Assembly (NCBI GenBank): GCA_023301795.1
Contig: JALZVU010000192.1
Location: 1-39,042 of the forward strand
DNA from: Granulosicoccus sp.
GTDB taxonomy: Bacteria > Pseudomonadota > Gammaproteobacteria > Granulosicoccales > Granulosicoccaceae
Direction: 5' to 3'
Length of the DNA stretch: 39,042 bases
Shown here in pieces: positions 13,528 to 20,901 of the stretch (position 1 is the first letter of the stretch; each line of letters begins with the position of its first letter). The notes under the pieces were generated by a model that saw only the letters and a program-made list of their open reading frames with translations, did not search any database and was not told where the DNA came from. Made by a program: the position numbers and the translations under genes.

Positions 13528-15414
13528 GTGAGTAATGAATACAACGCCTCATCCATCGAGGTTCTCAGTGGCCTTGATCCGGTCCGCAAGCGACCGGGCA
13601 TGTACACAGACACCCAGCGCCCGAATCATCTGGCTCAGGAGGTTATCGATAACAGTGTCGATGAGGCTCTGGCAGGTCATGCTTCTGACATCAAAGTAAC
13701 CCTGTTCAAGGACGGGTCGCTGGAAGTTATTGATGATGGTCGAGGCATGCCGGTGGATAAACACCCCAAGCTGAAGAAGCCCGGAGTTGAGGTTATTCTG
13801 ACCACGCTACATGCAGGTGGTAAATTTTCCAACGATAATTACCGGTTTTCTGGTGGCCTGCACGGAGTGGGCGTGTCCGTGGTTAATGCGCTGTCCAAGA
13901 AACTGGAAGTGACGATTCGCAGGAACGGCAAGGAATATCTAGCCACGTTCAAGAGTGGCAATGTGGCCGACCCGCTGAAAGCTACCGGGACCGTGGGGCA
14001 GCGTAATACGGGCACCAGCATTCGCTTCTGGCCGGACAAGAAGTACTTCGATTCGGAGAAAATTTCGCTAACGCGCTTGCGGCATTTGCTGCGTGCTAAA
14101 GCGGTGCTTTGCCCGCGTTTGCGTGTGCGCCTGCTGGATGAGGCCACTGGCGATAAGGATGAGTGGTTCTATGAAGACGGGCTGGTCGACTATCTGAATG
14201 CAGCGGTTGACGGCTTCGAGCGTATTCCGGAAAAGCCTTTATCAGCTAGTATGAGCTCTGCTACAGAATTAGCTGACTGGGCGGTTGTCTGGTTGCCTGA
14301 AGGGGGCGAGGGTGTGACTGAAAGTTATGTCAATCTGGTGCCCACCGCTCAGGGTGGTACTCATGTGAACGGTCTACGCACCGGTTTAACAGATGCCGTG
14401 CGTGATTTTGCAGACTTTCGAAACCTGTTGCCTCGAGGTGTAAAAATTGCGCCTGAAGACGTCTGGGACAAGGTGAATTACGTGTTGTCCGTGAAGCTGG
14501 AAGACCCTCAGTTTTCAGGGCAGACCAAAGAGCGTTTGTCGTCGCGGGAATGCGTGCCTTTTATTGCGGGCGTGGTTAAGGACCACACTGCTCAATGGCT
14601 TAACCAGCATCCTGAAAGCGGTGATCAGATTGCTCACTTGGCTATTTCAAGCGCGCAGGCGCGCGCTCGAAATGGCAAGAAGGTGGTGCGTAAAAAACTC
14701 ACTTCCGGGCCTGCGTTACCCGGCAAGCTGGCTGATTGCAGCTCCACAGACCTGAACCTGACCGAACTTTTTCTGGTGGAAGGGGATTCGGCGGGCGGCT
14801 CTGCCAAGCAGGCTCGAGACCGAACCTTTCAGGCGATCATGCCGTTACGCGGTAAAATCCTGAATACATGGGAAGCTGAGCGAGATCAGATATTGGGCTC
14901 GTCTGAGGTACACGATATATCGGTCGCCATTGGTATGGAGCCTGGTTCGACTGACCTGTCGAAGCTGCGCTACGGCAAGGTGTGTATCTTGGCTGACGCC
15001 GATTCGGATGGGGCACATATCGCAACCTTGCTGTGTGCGCTATTCGTGCGGCACTTTAAAACGTTGGTGCAAGAAGGGCATGTGTACATTGCCATGCCGC
15101 CTTTGTATCGCGTAGATGTGGGCAAGCAGGTTTTCTATGCAGTAGATGATTCAGAGCGTCAGGCCATCATGGCGCGTATTGATGCTGATAAGCTGAAAGG
15201 CAAGGTGTCGGTAACGCGTTTCAAAGGCTTGGGCGAGATGAATCCCTTACAGCTTCGTGAAACCTCAGTAGCGCCTGATACGCGCCGGCTAGTGCGCCTG
15301 ACGATTGCCGACGGCGACGATACAAATTCAATGATGGATATGATGCTGGCTAAAAAGCGCGCAGGCGATCGCAAACGATGGCTGGAGAACAAGGGTGATC
15401 TGGCAGATGTTTAG
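13528..15414 (+). CDS. parE: DNA topoisomerase IV subunit B (ParE)
   Basis: The ATPase subunit of topoisomerase IV, which decatenates daughter chromosomes together with ParC. I choose the GTG at 13528 because MSNEYNASSIEVLSGLDPVR then aligns from the first residue with E. coli ParE, giving 628 aa against 630. An in-frame ATG at 13477 would add 17 residues. The GHKL ATPase motifs are RPNHLAQEVIDNSVDEALAG, DDGRGMPV and GGLHGVGVSVVNALS. QTKERL marks the transducer region. The TOPRIM domain has LVEGDSAGGSAKQARDR and DADSDGAHI. RFKGLGEMNPLQL is near the C-terminus. Its length and lack of an insertion separate it from GyrB. Confidence 0.95.
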   Translation: MSNEYNASSIEVLSGLDPVRKRPGMYTDTQRPNHLAQEVIDNSVDEALAGHASDIKVTLFKDGSLEVIDDGRGMPVDKHPKLKKPGVEVILTTLHAGGKFSNDNYRFSGGLHGVGVSVVNALSKKLEVTIRRNGKEYLATFKSGNVADPLKATGTVGQRNTGTSIRFWPDKKYFDSEKISLTRLRHLLRAKAVLCPRLRVRLLDEATGDKDEWFYEDGLVDYLNAAVDGFERIPEKPLSASMSSATELADWAVVWLPEGGEGVTESYVNLVPTAQGGTHVNGLRTGLTDAVRDFADFRNLLPRGVKIAPEDVWDKVNYVLSVKLEDPQFSGQTKERLSSRECVPFIAGVVKDHTAQWLNQHPESGDQIAHLAISSAQARARNGKKVVRKKLTSGPALPGKLADCSSTDLNLTELFLVEGDSAGGSAKQARDRTFQAIMPLRGKILNTWEAERDQILGSSEVHDISVAIGMEPGSTDLSKLRYGKVCILADADSDGAHIATLLCALFVRHFKTLVQEGHVYIAMPPLYRVDVGKQVFYAVDDSERQAIMARIDADKLKGKVSVTRFKGLGEMNPLQLRETSVAPDTRRLVRLTIADGDDTNSMMDMMLAKKRAGDRKRWLENKGDLADV

Positions 15415-15442
15415 CACCGAGTTAAAACTCTGTAACGCATCG

Positions 15443-16072
15443 CTAGTCTTCTACAACGCCATATCGTTCAGTCAACGCCCAGATCAGGGTGCAGAACTCT
15501 TTTGAATTGAATTTGGGTATGCCCAACACAATAAGCGTGAACACATCGTTTGCGATATAAAGAGGCCAGAATCCGATTTCGCTGTTGCCAGCAGGGTCGA
15601 CAATACCGAAGGCCTGACTACGCACGTTGAGTTGATTTTCAAGTAATTGCTGGCGTTTCTCCGCCATAGCGCGCAGATCAGCTGCCAGCACAGCTAGCTC
15701 CTCTGCCTCATGCTGTTCAAAGCCTGCATAGTCGATGTAAAGGCCTTGGCCGGATTCTGTCAGAACCACGCGCCCTCGCTCTGAAAGTGCGGGCAGAAGA
15801 TTGGGAAGCAACGTGCTGAAGTTGCCTTTTGGCAGGGTGGAGGGCTCGTTAGCCAGCTCCACCAGTCCTGACTTTACTAATTCCATAACCTCTTCTCTGC
15901 CCGTGCCTTCATAGAGTGACAGGGGAGGGGTCGTGGCTGCGCACAGGAGTCGTGTTAGCACCTGACGGGCGACCGTGGGGTCGTGGCCTTCAATGGTGTA
16001 GTAACAACCTGCTGGCGTGACACTGACAAACATCTCACGCTCAAATTCTGATGGGGGGGGAGCCAAGCTCAT
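15443..16072 (-). CDS. Roadblock-like protein of the GTPase module (hypothetical)
   Basis: A 209-aa soluble protein from ATG 16072, which has GAGG about 9 bp upstream and lies 10 bp after the GTPase stop. A longer start at 16123 would overlap the GTPase gene. The C-terminal half (ESGQGLYIDYAGFEQHEAEE, LAVLAADLRAMAEKRQQLL, then AFGIVDPAGNSEIGFWPLYI and NDVFTLIVLG) has the alternating strand and helix pattern of roadblock/LC7 domains, the usual partners of bacterial MglA-like GTPases. The first half is unrecognised. Last gene of the four-gene module. The roadblock assignment is by pattern and context and needs a profile search. Confidence 0.6.
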   Translation of the reverse strand: MSLAPPPSEFEREMFVSVTPAGCYYTIEGHDPTVARQVLTRLLCAATTPPLSLYEGTGREEVMELVKSGLVELANEPSTLPKGNFSTLLPNLLPALSERGRVVLTESGQGLYIDYAGFEQHEAEELAVLAADLRAMAEKRQQLLENQLNVRSQAFGIVDPAGNSEIGFWPLYIANDVFTLIVLGIPKFNSKEFCTLIWALTERYGVVED

Positions 16073-16082
16073 GGATTGTGCC

Positions 16083-16640
16083 TCATGAAGGGTGCGCAAG
16101 GTGGGCGGTCGCCAATGAGGCACGGATCAGCACGATGATGTCGTGTCGAGAGCGCGGGTCTGCCTCTAACACGGGGACATTCATCTGCCGGTTTGAAAAG
16201 TAGTCACGATAGGGTTGCAGTGCTCTGTCACCCTGATGTCTGAGTCGTGTGACGCCCAGAACCAATTGCCGTTTATGGATCATGGATTCGAACGCATCAA
16301 GGTACACCTGCATCTCTTCGAACACTGTGCTGCTCGTATCATCAGCCAGCAAAATCACACCTTCCGCACCTTGCGAAAGGACTCCCCACATGAAGTCAAA
16401 GCGCTCTTGTCCCGGTGTTCCATACAGGTGGACTTTGACGTGATCATCAAGCCAGATCACGCTGAAATCCATCGCAATGGTGGTGCTGTCTTTTTGTAGG
16501 CGAGTGACGTCCGTGGGCTGCGCTTCGGTTGTCAGGATGGGTTCATCGCTAGCACTTTTAACAGCAGTGGTTTTGCCAACACCCACCGAGCCTGCTACCA
16601 GAACCTTGCGTACTTGCGGGGCAGCAACGCGTGAGTTCAT
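16083..16640 (-). CDS. MglA/CvnD-type small GTPase
   Basis: A 185-aa Ras-like GTPase of the bacterial ATP/GTP-binding family related to MglA and the Streptomyces conservon protein CvnD. The G1 P-loop is GSVGVGKTT (residues 17-25). A TTEAQPTDV segment lies where switch I is expected. G3 is YGTPGQERF (73-81), followed by DFMWGVLSQGAEGVILLADD. The expected G4 NKxD is replaced by GVTRL (129-133), which would alter guanine recognition, as in related bacterial families. Its ATG overlaps the stop of the preceding gene by 4 bp. It is probably regulated by the roadblock-like protein downstream and works with the pseudo-receiver protein upstream. Confidence 0.85.
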   Translation of the reverse strand: MNSRVAAPQVRKVLVAGSVGVGKTTAVKSASDEPILTTEAQPTDVTRLQKDSTTIAMDFSVIWLDDHVKVHLYGTPGQERFDFMWGVLSQGAEGVILLADDTSSTVFEEMQVYLDAFESMIHKRQLVLGVTRLRHQGDRALQPYRDYFSNRQMNVPVLEADPRSRHDIIVLIRASLATAHLAHPS

Positions 16641-17833
16641 TGTTTCAAGTCCATGAGTTTGATGGTATTGGCCGCGTTAAAAAATGACACCACATGGCGC
16701 GGCTCACAGCGCACAGCATCCACTATTTGCCGCACGGTTGCTGTTTTGTCCGACCAAGCGGCAGCAATCTCCAGGCAATCAGGGATAAGCTCTAGCCGGG
16801 TAATATTTGGCCAGTGAATGAGCCGGCATTCAGTATTGATGTCAAAGCCGACAGGTAGCCTGCCTTGTGTACTGAACAATGCGCTTAGCCAGCAGAATGA
16901 CTCCAGACCGAAGCTGAATCGTTCCGAACGATTGACTCTGTCTACCACCTGATTAACGGTAGCGTTGTCAAAGCTATGTACGGCTATTTCGCTTTCATCC
17001 CAGTCGCGAAACAGGCTTTTCACATGGCGCTTGTACTCCAGCGATAAAGAGCAATAGACTTTATCGAGCGTTGGTAGCACGAAAATATTGGCATCCGGAA
17101 GCTCGAATTGAACCGCCTTAACGGTGGATGCAGTATCAAAGGCAACGCCCGCTACACGGTTGCTCAAGCTCCGAGCTGGATCGAAGCGGTGCTCAGAGTT
17201 TTGTGGGTCGCTCAGATCTTCCAGTGTCCTGGAAGGGCCACACAACAATTCGATTTTAGCGCTGTAGCGTTGAATTTTTCTTGATGTGGACAAGCTGGAT
17301 GCACCCGGAAGGGCCGCATCACTCGTGCGAAAGTAGGTGGGGGTGCTGGATCTGGATGCGTGAGCGCTGCGCGCTGGTTTGCGCGTCAATTTTGGCAGTG
17401 TTTGCTTACCGCCTACATCCGCCCGAAGCGCATCGACGAGATTGCCTTGCTCGGGCTCATTGCCTGGCGTTTGGGCGGGCAGTTCTTTCTTTTGATTCAG
17501 CTGTGCGAGAGCTTTTTGCGCTGCCATCACGAGGCTTGCACTATCCAGTGGTTTGCGGACCATGATGGCGCCGTTAACCTTAGTGTCGCCAACGGCCATC
17601 ACCACGATAGGTATGTCGGATTGCCACGACAGTGAGGCGAGCCGGTCCGCTGTGCCCGGATAATCATGGTCAATGATGATGACGTCTGGAGTATCAGCGC
17701 TTTGCGCAATGGCAAAGTACTGGTTCTTGCTACGTTCAACGTAGTATTCGATAGCAGCCCGCGTTCGCTCGTTCATCGCGGTAAGCGTCAGTTTTAGCGG
17801 GAATTGCTTAGCGTCTTTGGTTACAGCGTTCAT
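16637..17833 (-). CDS. Pseudo-receiver protein of the GTPase module (hypothetical)
   Basis: A 398-aa protein. Residues 1-115 resemble a response-regulator receiver fold: an acidic pair in DVIIIDHDYPG (Asp55, Asp57), IPIVVMAVGD as the fourth strand, and the Lys-Pro motif in VRKPLDSASL (Lys94). An alpha-5-like helix follows. A low-complexity Ser/Thr/Ala-rich linker runs to about 185. The C-terminal region ends in ATVRQIVDAVRCEPRHVVSF, which looks like a winged-helix-like segment comparable to DUF4388/DUF742 proteins found beside MglA-like GTPases. It overlaps both neighbours by 4 bp. It may relay a signal to the GTPase. No recognised enzymatic motif. Confidence 0.6.
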   Translation of the reverse strand: MNAVTKDAKQFPLKLTLTAMNERTRAAIEYYVERSKNQYFAIAQSADTPDVIIIDHDYPGTADRLASLSWQSDIPIVVMAVGDTKVNGAIMVRKPLDSASLVMAAQKALAQLNQKKELPAQTPGNEPEQGNLVDALRADVGGKQTLPKLTRKPARSAHASRSSTPTYFRTSDAALPGASSLSTSRKIQRYSAKIELLCGPSRTLEDLSDPQNSEHRFDPARSLSNRVAGVAFDTASTVKAVQFELPDANIFVLPTLDKVYCSLSLEYKRHVKSLFRDWDESEIAVHSFDNATVNQVVDRVNRSERFSFGLESFCWLSALFSTQGRLPVGFDINTECRLIHWPNITRLELIPDCLEIAAAWSDKTATVRQIVDAVRCEPRHVVSFFNAANTIKLMDLKQ

Positions 17834-18243
17834 GCGGTGCCGATTTGACTCGAGGTTGCGTCGTATTGCAGCAGTTGCGTCATGCTGGGTAGAACGCGCC
17901 CTTTGCTTGTTGAGCTATGCAGAGGTTGGGTGATATCGCCAATGGCCGCAAGTGCTTCAGTCTGCAGGCGTACTCGCAGTGCGGAGCCGCGCCCCCCCAG
18001 TACGTAGTCCAGGTCCATCAATGCACCGGCAAGACGATCCTGTAATGTAGGCTGTACGCACAGTCTGATTCTGCGCGTGTGGGTGAGCAGGTCGGCAGGT
18101 TTTCTCACTATGCGATAACTCAAGCTATGCCAGAGTTCGAATAGTTCGGCTTGCGATGACTCAGGCGAATCGCTCACGCTGAGAGGCCATTGGATGTCCA
18201 GTCTGAAGCACGCATGTGCTCGAGGTGTATGAGACTGCTGCAT
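17830..18243 (-). CDS. Hypothetical protein, first gene of the GTPase module
   Basis: A 137-aa protein from the Met at 18243; a longer start at 18306 is possible and neither has a clear ribosome-binding site. No family recognised. The middle is basic and Leu-rich (RIVRKPADLLTHTRRIRLCV, then LQDRLAGALMDLDYVLGGRG) with no signal peptide or membrane segment. Its stop overlaps the next start by 4 bp (ATGA), so it belongs to the same operon as the pseudo-receiver, GTPase and roadblock-like genes. Existence is supported by the coupling; function unknown. Confidence 0.55.
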   Translation of the reverse strand: MQQSHTPRAHACFRLDIQWPLSVSDSPESSQAELFELWHSLSYRIVRKPADLLTHTRRIRLCVQPTLQDRLAGALMDLDYVLGGRGSALRVRLQTEALAAIGDITQPLHSSTSKGRVLPSMTQLLQYDATSSQIGTA

Positions 18244-18434
18244 GGGGCTACTTAAACACGCCTTGGGGTATTGGGAATTTACAGGCACAGGCACATGCCA
18301 GCACACAGTGGCAAAGACGAGGGTAAGTCTGTAAGAAGTACATTACTTTCTTCCATGATGATGTCATAGAGCCCAAAACAACTCTCGGGGAGTGTGTCTG
18401 CTCACGGTTAGTATAACGTGTAGAATTTGCGACC

Positions 18435-19448
18435 ATGAAATTTGAATTTGAGACACCGCCTGCACCGGGCGACATTCGTGCTGTTTGTGAAGGAATACAG
18501 TGGCTTTACATGCCATTGCCTTTCGCTCTGGATCACGTGAATTGCTGGTTACTCGGTGAGCCTGACAATCAAGTTCTCATTGACACCGGGGTCGACAACC
18601 CTGCCACGCGCAAGCACTGGACATCGATATTTGCCGAACGTGGGCACTGGCCGCAGCAGACACTGATTACACATTTTCACCCGGATCACATGGGTCTGGC
18701 TGGGTGGATGGAAAACGAGGGCGGTTGTGGCCAGTTTTTAGGCAGTGAAATCGAAGTGGATATTGCACTGCTGCTCAGCGATGCTGATGGCGCAAGCTAC
18801 TCAGCGTTGTACGAGAAGTGGTATGCGCAAAACGGTATTCCTGAGGAGGCGTTGGCGCTCGTGAGGCGTAATGGCAACACGTATAAAATGGTGGCGGGTA
18901 GGCCACCTCCAAGCTCGCGATGGACCTACCTGCAAGATGGGCAACAGCTGACATTGGCAGGGCACGACTACACCGTTCTTATAGGACGTGGGCACGCTCC
19001 AGACATGATCATGCTATACCGAGAATCTGATCATGTGTTGATTGCGGCAGATCAGGTGCTTCCAAGCATATCGCCCAACGTCAGCGTGATGCCGCGGCTC
19101 ATGGACACCAACCCGTTAAAGAGTTTTCTCGATACGCTCGAGCGCCTGCGAAGTCTACCTGAGGATACGCTGGTCCTGCCTTCGCACGGTTTGCCGTTTC
19201 GTGGTCTTCACGGTCGGCTCCAGGCGCTAGTTGAGCATCACGATATGCGCCTGGAGCAAATTGTGTCGGCCTGCCATGAGCCGCGCAGTGCTCACGATCT
19301 GTTTGCTGTTTTGTTCAGGCGCAAGCTGGATCCCCAGCAAACATCATTTGCCTTGGGAGAAAGCCTGGCTCATCTGCATTATCTTCAGAAGCAAGGCAGA
19401 GTTGAGCGGATGGACAGCGAAGGATTGACTCATTACGTCGCTTGCTGA
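18435..19448 (+). CDS. MBL-fold metallo-hydrolase with C-terminal winged helix
   Basis: A 337-aa soluble hydrolase of the metallo-beta-lactamase superfamily. The zinc motif is THFHPDHMGLAG, with His80, His82, Asp84 and His85 forming HxHxDH. The further ligands are likely the His in GRGHAPDM, the Asp in AADQVLP and the His in LPSHGLPF. The C-terminal 80 residues (HDLFAVLFRRKLDPQQTSFA, LGESLAHLHYLQKQGRVER) look like the winged-helix of LACTB2-type proteins. These act on thioesters, RNA or similar substrates, and the substrate here cannot be read. It is divergent from the GTPase module and upstream of carA. Confidence 0.85.
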   Translation: MKFEFETPPAPGDIRAVCEGIQWLYMPLPFALDHVNCWLLGEPDNQVLIDTGVDNPATRKHWTSIFAERGHWPQQTLITHFHPDHMGLAGWMENEGGCGQFLGSEIEVDIALLLSDADGASYSALYEKWYAQNGIPEEALALVRRNGNTYKMVAGRPPPSSRWTYLQDGQQLTLAGHDYTVLIGRGHAPDMIMLYRESDHVLIAADQVLPSISPNVSVMPRLMDTNPLKSFLDTLERLRSLPEDTLVLPSHGLPFRGLHGRLQALVEHHDMRLEQIVSACHEPRSAHDLFAVLFRRKLDPQQTSFALGESLAHLHYLQKQGRVERMDSEGLTHYVAC

Positions 19449-19578
19449 GGACAGGATTTGGCCTTGACCCGCTTATGCCATGGGTGTGCAGAATATGGCA
19501 CAGGTGTTTGCTGACTCTTCGGTACATTGGGGTGGACAAAACGGGTTGAGCAGGCGTACCATTTGAGAAATTTGTTGA

Positions 19579-19617
19579 CGGGGAAATACGGCTTGTGCGG
19601 CGGCTTTCTCCGTTTTT
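19579..19617 (+). terminator. Rho-independent terminator or attenuator before carA
   Basis: Arms CGGGGAAA (19579-19586) and TTTCTCCG (19605-19612) form an 8-bp stem with one G-U pair and an 18-nt loop. Five T residues follow (19613-19617). It sits 131 bp after the MBL gene and 30 bp before the carA GTG. It could end the MBL transcript or act as an attenuator in the carAB leader. Confidence 0.6.
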
Positions 19618-19647
19618 ATGTGCGCCTTTTAAAAGGAAGCTTAGCCC

Positions 19648-20811
19648 GTGTCCTCCCAATCCTTGCGTCCTGCCATTCTTGTGCTCGCCGACGGTACCGT
19701 TTTTGAAGGACGCGCTATCGGTATCGATGGCATGTCAGTGGGCGAGGTGGTGTTCAACACCGCCATGACCGGCTATCAAGAAATTCTCACTGATCCTTCC
19801 TATGCGCAGCAGATGGTCACGCTCACCTATCCGCACATTGGCAGTACTGGCGCCAACTCTGAAGATATGGAGTCCGGATCGGTGTACTGCACAGGTCTCA
19901 TTATTCGCGACCTGCCACGTCTGCACAGTAACTTCCGTGCAGAACAGAGCCTGGATCAATTCTTGATCGACCATAAGGTAGTGGCTATTGCGGATGTGGA
20001 TACCCGGGCATTGACCCGGCATCTACGAGATAAGGGCGCACAAAACGGCTGCATCATGGCGGGTAGCGGTATCGATAAGGAAGCGGCGCTAGGGGCTGCA
20101 AAATCATTTCCGGGTCTTGCCGGGATGGATCTTGCCAAAGTGGTCAGCTGTACTGAACCCTACGAGTGGAACAAGCGCACGTGGCAATTAAAGGACAGTG
20201 AGTCACGTGTTGGCGGCGAGCCGGTCTCTACCGACATTACAGATGCAGCAGGCCCCCATATTGTGGCGATGGATTTTGGCGTCAAACACAACATATTGAG
20301 GCTGTTTGTCGATCGGGGTTGTAAAGTCACGGTAGTGCCTGCTACCTACACTAGCGATCAGATACGCGCACTGGAACCCGATGGTCTGTTTTTGTCCAAC
20401 GGTCCGGGCGATCCTGAACCATGTGATTACGCTGTCACTACCATCTCACAACTGCTCGAAGATTCACTGCCCACATTCGGTATCTGTCTTGGTCATCAAT
20501 TGCTGGCGCTTGCATCCGGTGCTAAAACAGTGAAAATGAAATTCGGACACCATGGCGCAAACCACCCGGTACTTGACAACGAATCTGGCCAGGTGATGAT
20601 CAGCAGCCAGAACCACGGTTTCGCGGTAGATGCTGATTCCCTGAACAACTCACTGGTGGTTACGCACGTTTCGTTGTTCGATAATTCTTTGCAGGGCATT
20701 CGCCGCACGGATGTTCCTGCCATGGGATTTCAAGGGCACCCGGAAGCCAGTCCTGGCCCCCACGATGTGGTTGAATTGTTCGACCGGTTCATGGACATGC
20801 TGGACGACTAG
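19648..20811 (+). CDS. carA: Carbamoyl-phosphate synthase small subunit CarA
   Basis: The glutaminase subunit of carbamoyl-phosphate synthase, which supplies ammonia to CarB for arginine and pyrimidine synthesis. 387 aa against 382 in E. coli, with a GTG start at 19648 preceded by AAGGA. The N-terminal CPSase domain has [11 protein letters not shown] and [20 protein letters not shown]. The C-terminal class I glutamine amidotransferase has the oxyanion-region [15 protein letters not shown], the nucleophile Cys280 in [11 protein letters not shown], and the catalytic His/Glu in [12 protein letters not shown]. It is followed by carB 90 bp downstream. Confidence 0.97.
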   Translation: MSSQSLRPAILVLADGTVFEGRAIGIDGMSVGEVVFNTAMTGYQEILTDPSYAQQMVTLTYPHIGSTGANSEDMESGSVYCTGLIIRDLPRLHSNFRAEQSLDQFLIDHKVVAIADVDTRALTRHLRDKGAQNGCIMAGSGIDKEAALGAAKSFPGLAGMDLAKVVSCTEPYEWNKRTWQLKDSESRVGGEPVSTDITDAAGPHIVAMDFGVKHNILRLFVDRGCKVTVVPATYTSDQIRALEPDGLFLSNGPGDPEPCDYAVTTISQLLEDSLPTFGICLGHQLLALASGAKTVKMKFGHHGANHPVLDNESGQVMISSQNHGFAVDADSLNNSLVVTHVSLFDNSLQGIRRTDVPAMGFQGHPEASPGPHDVVELFDRFMDMLDD

Positions 20812-20901
20812 AAGCATCAGCTTCCTGGCTGAAAAGCCGCTTCATCAGTGCCCCCCATTTTCGGCTAATCGCCAACTCCCACCTTAGTACAGGTCTAGAT
20901 C

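Noticed and set aside
15419-15430. GAGTTAAAACTC hairpin after parE
   Set aside because: Only a 5-bp AT-rich stem with a 2-base loop and no T tract; not a credible terminator.
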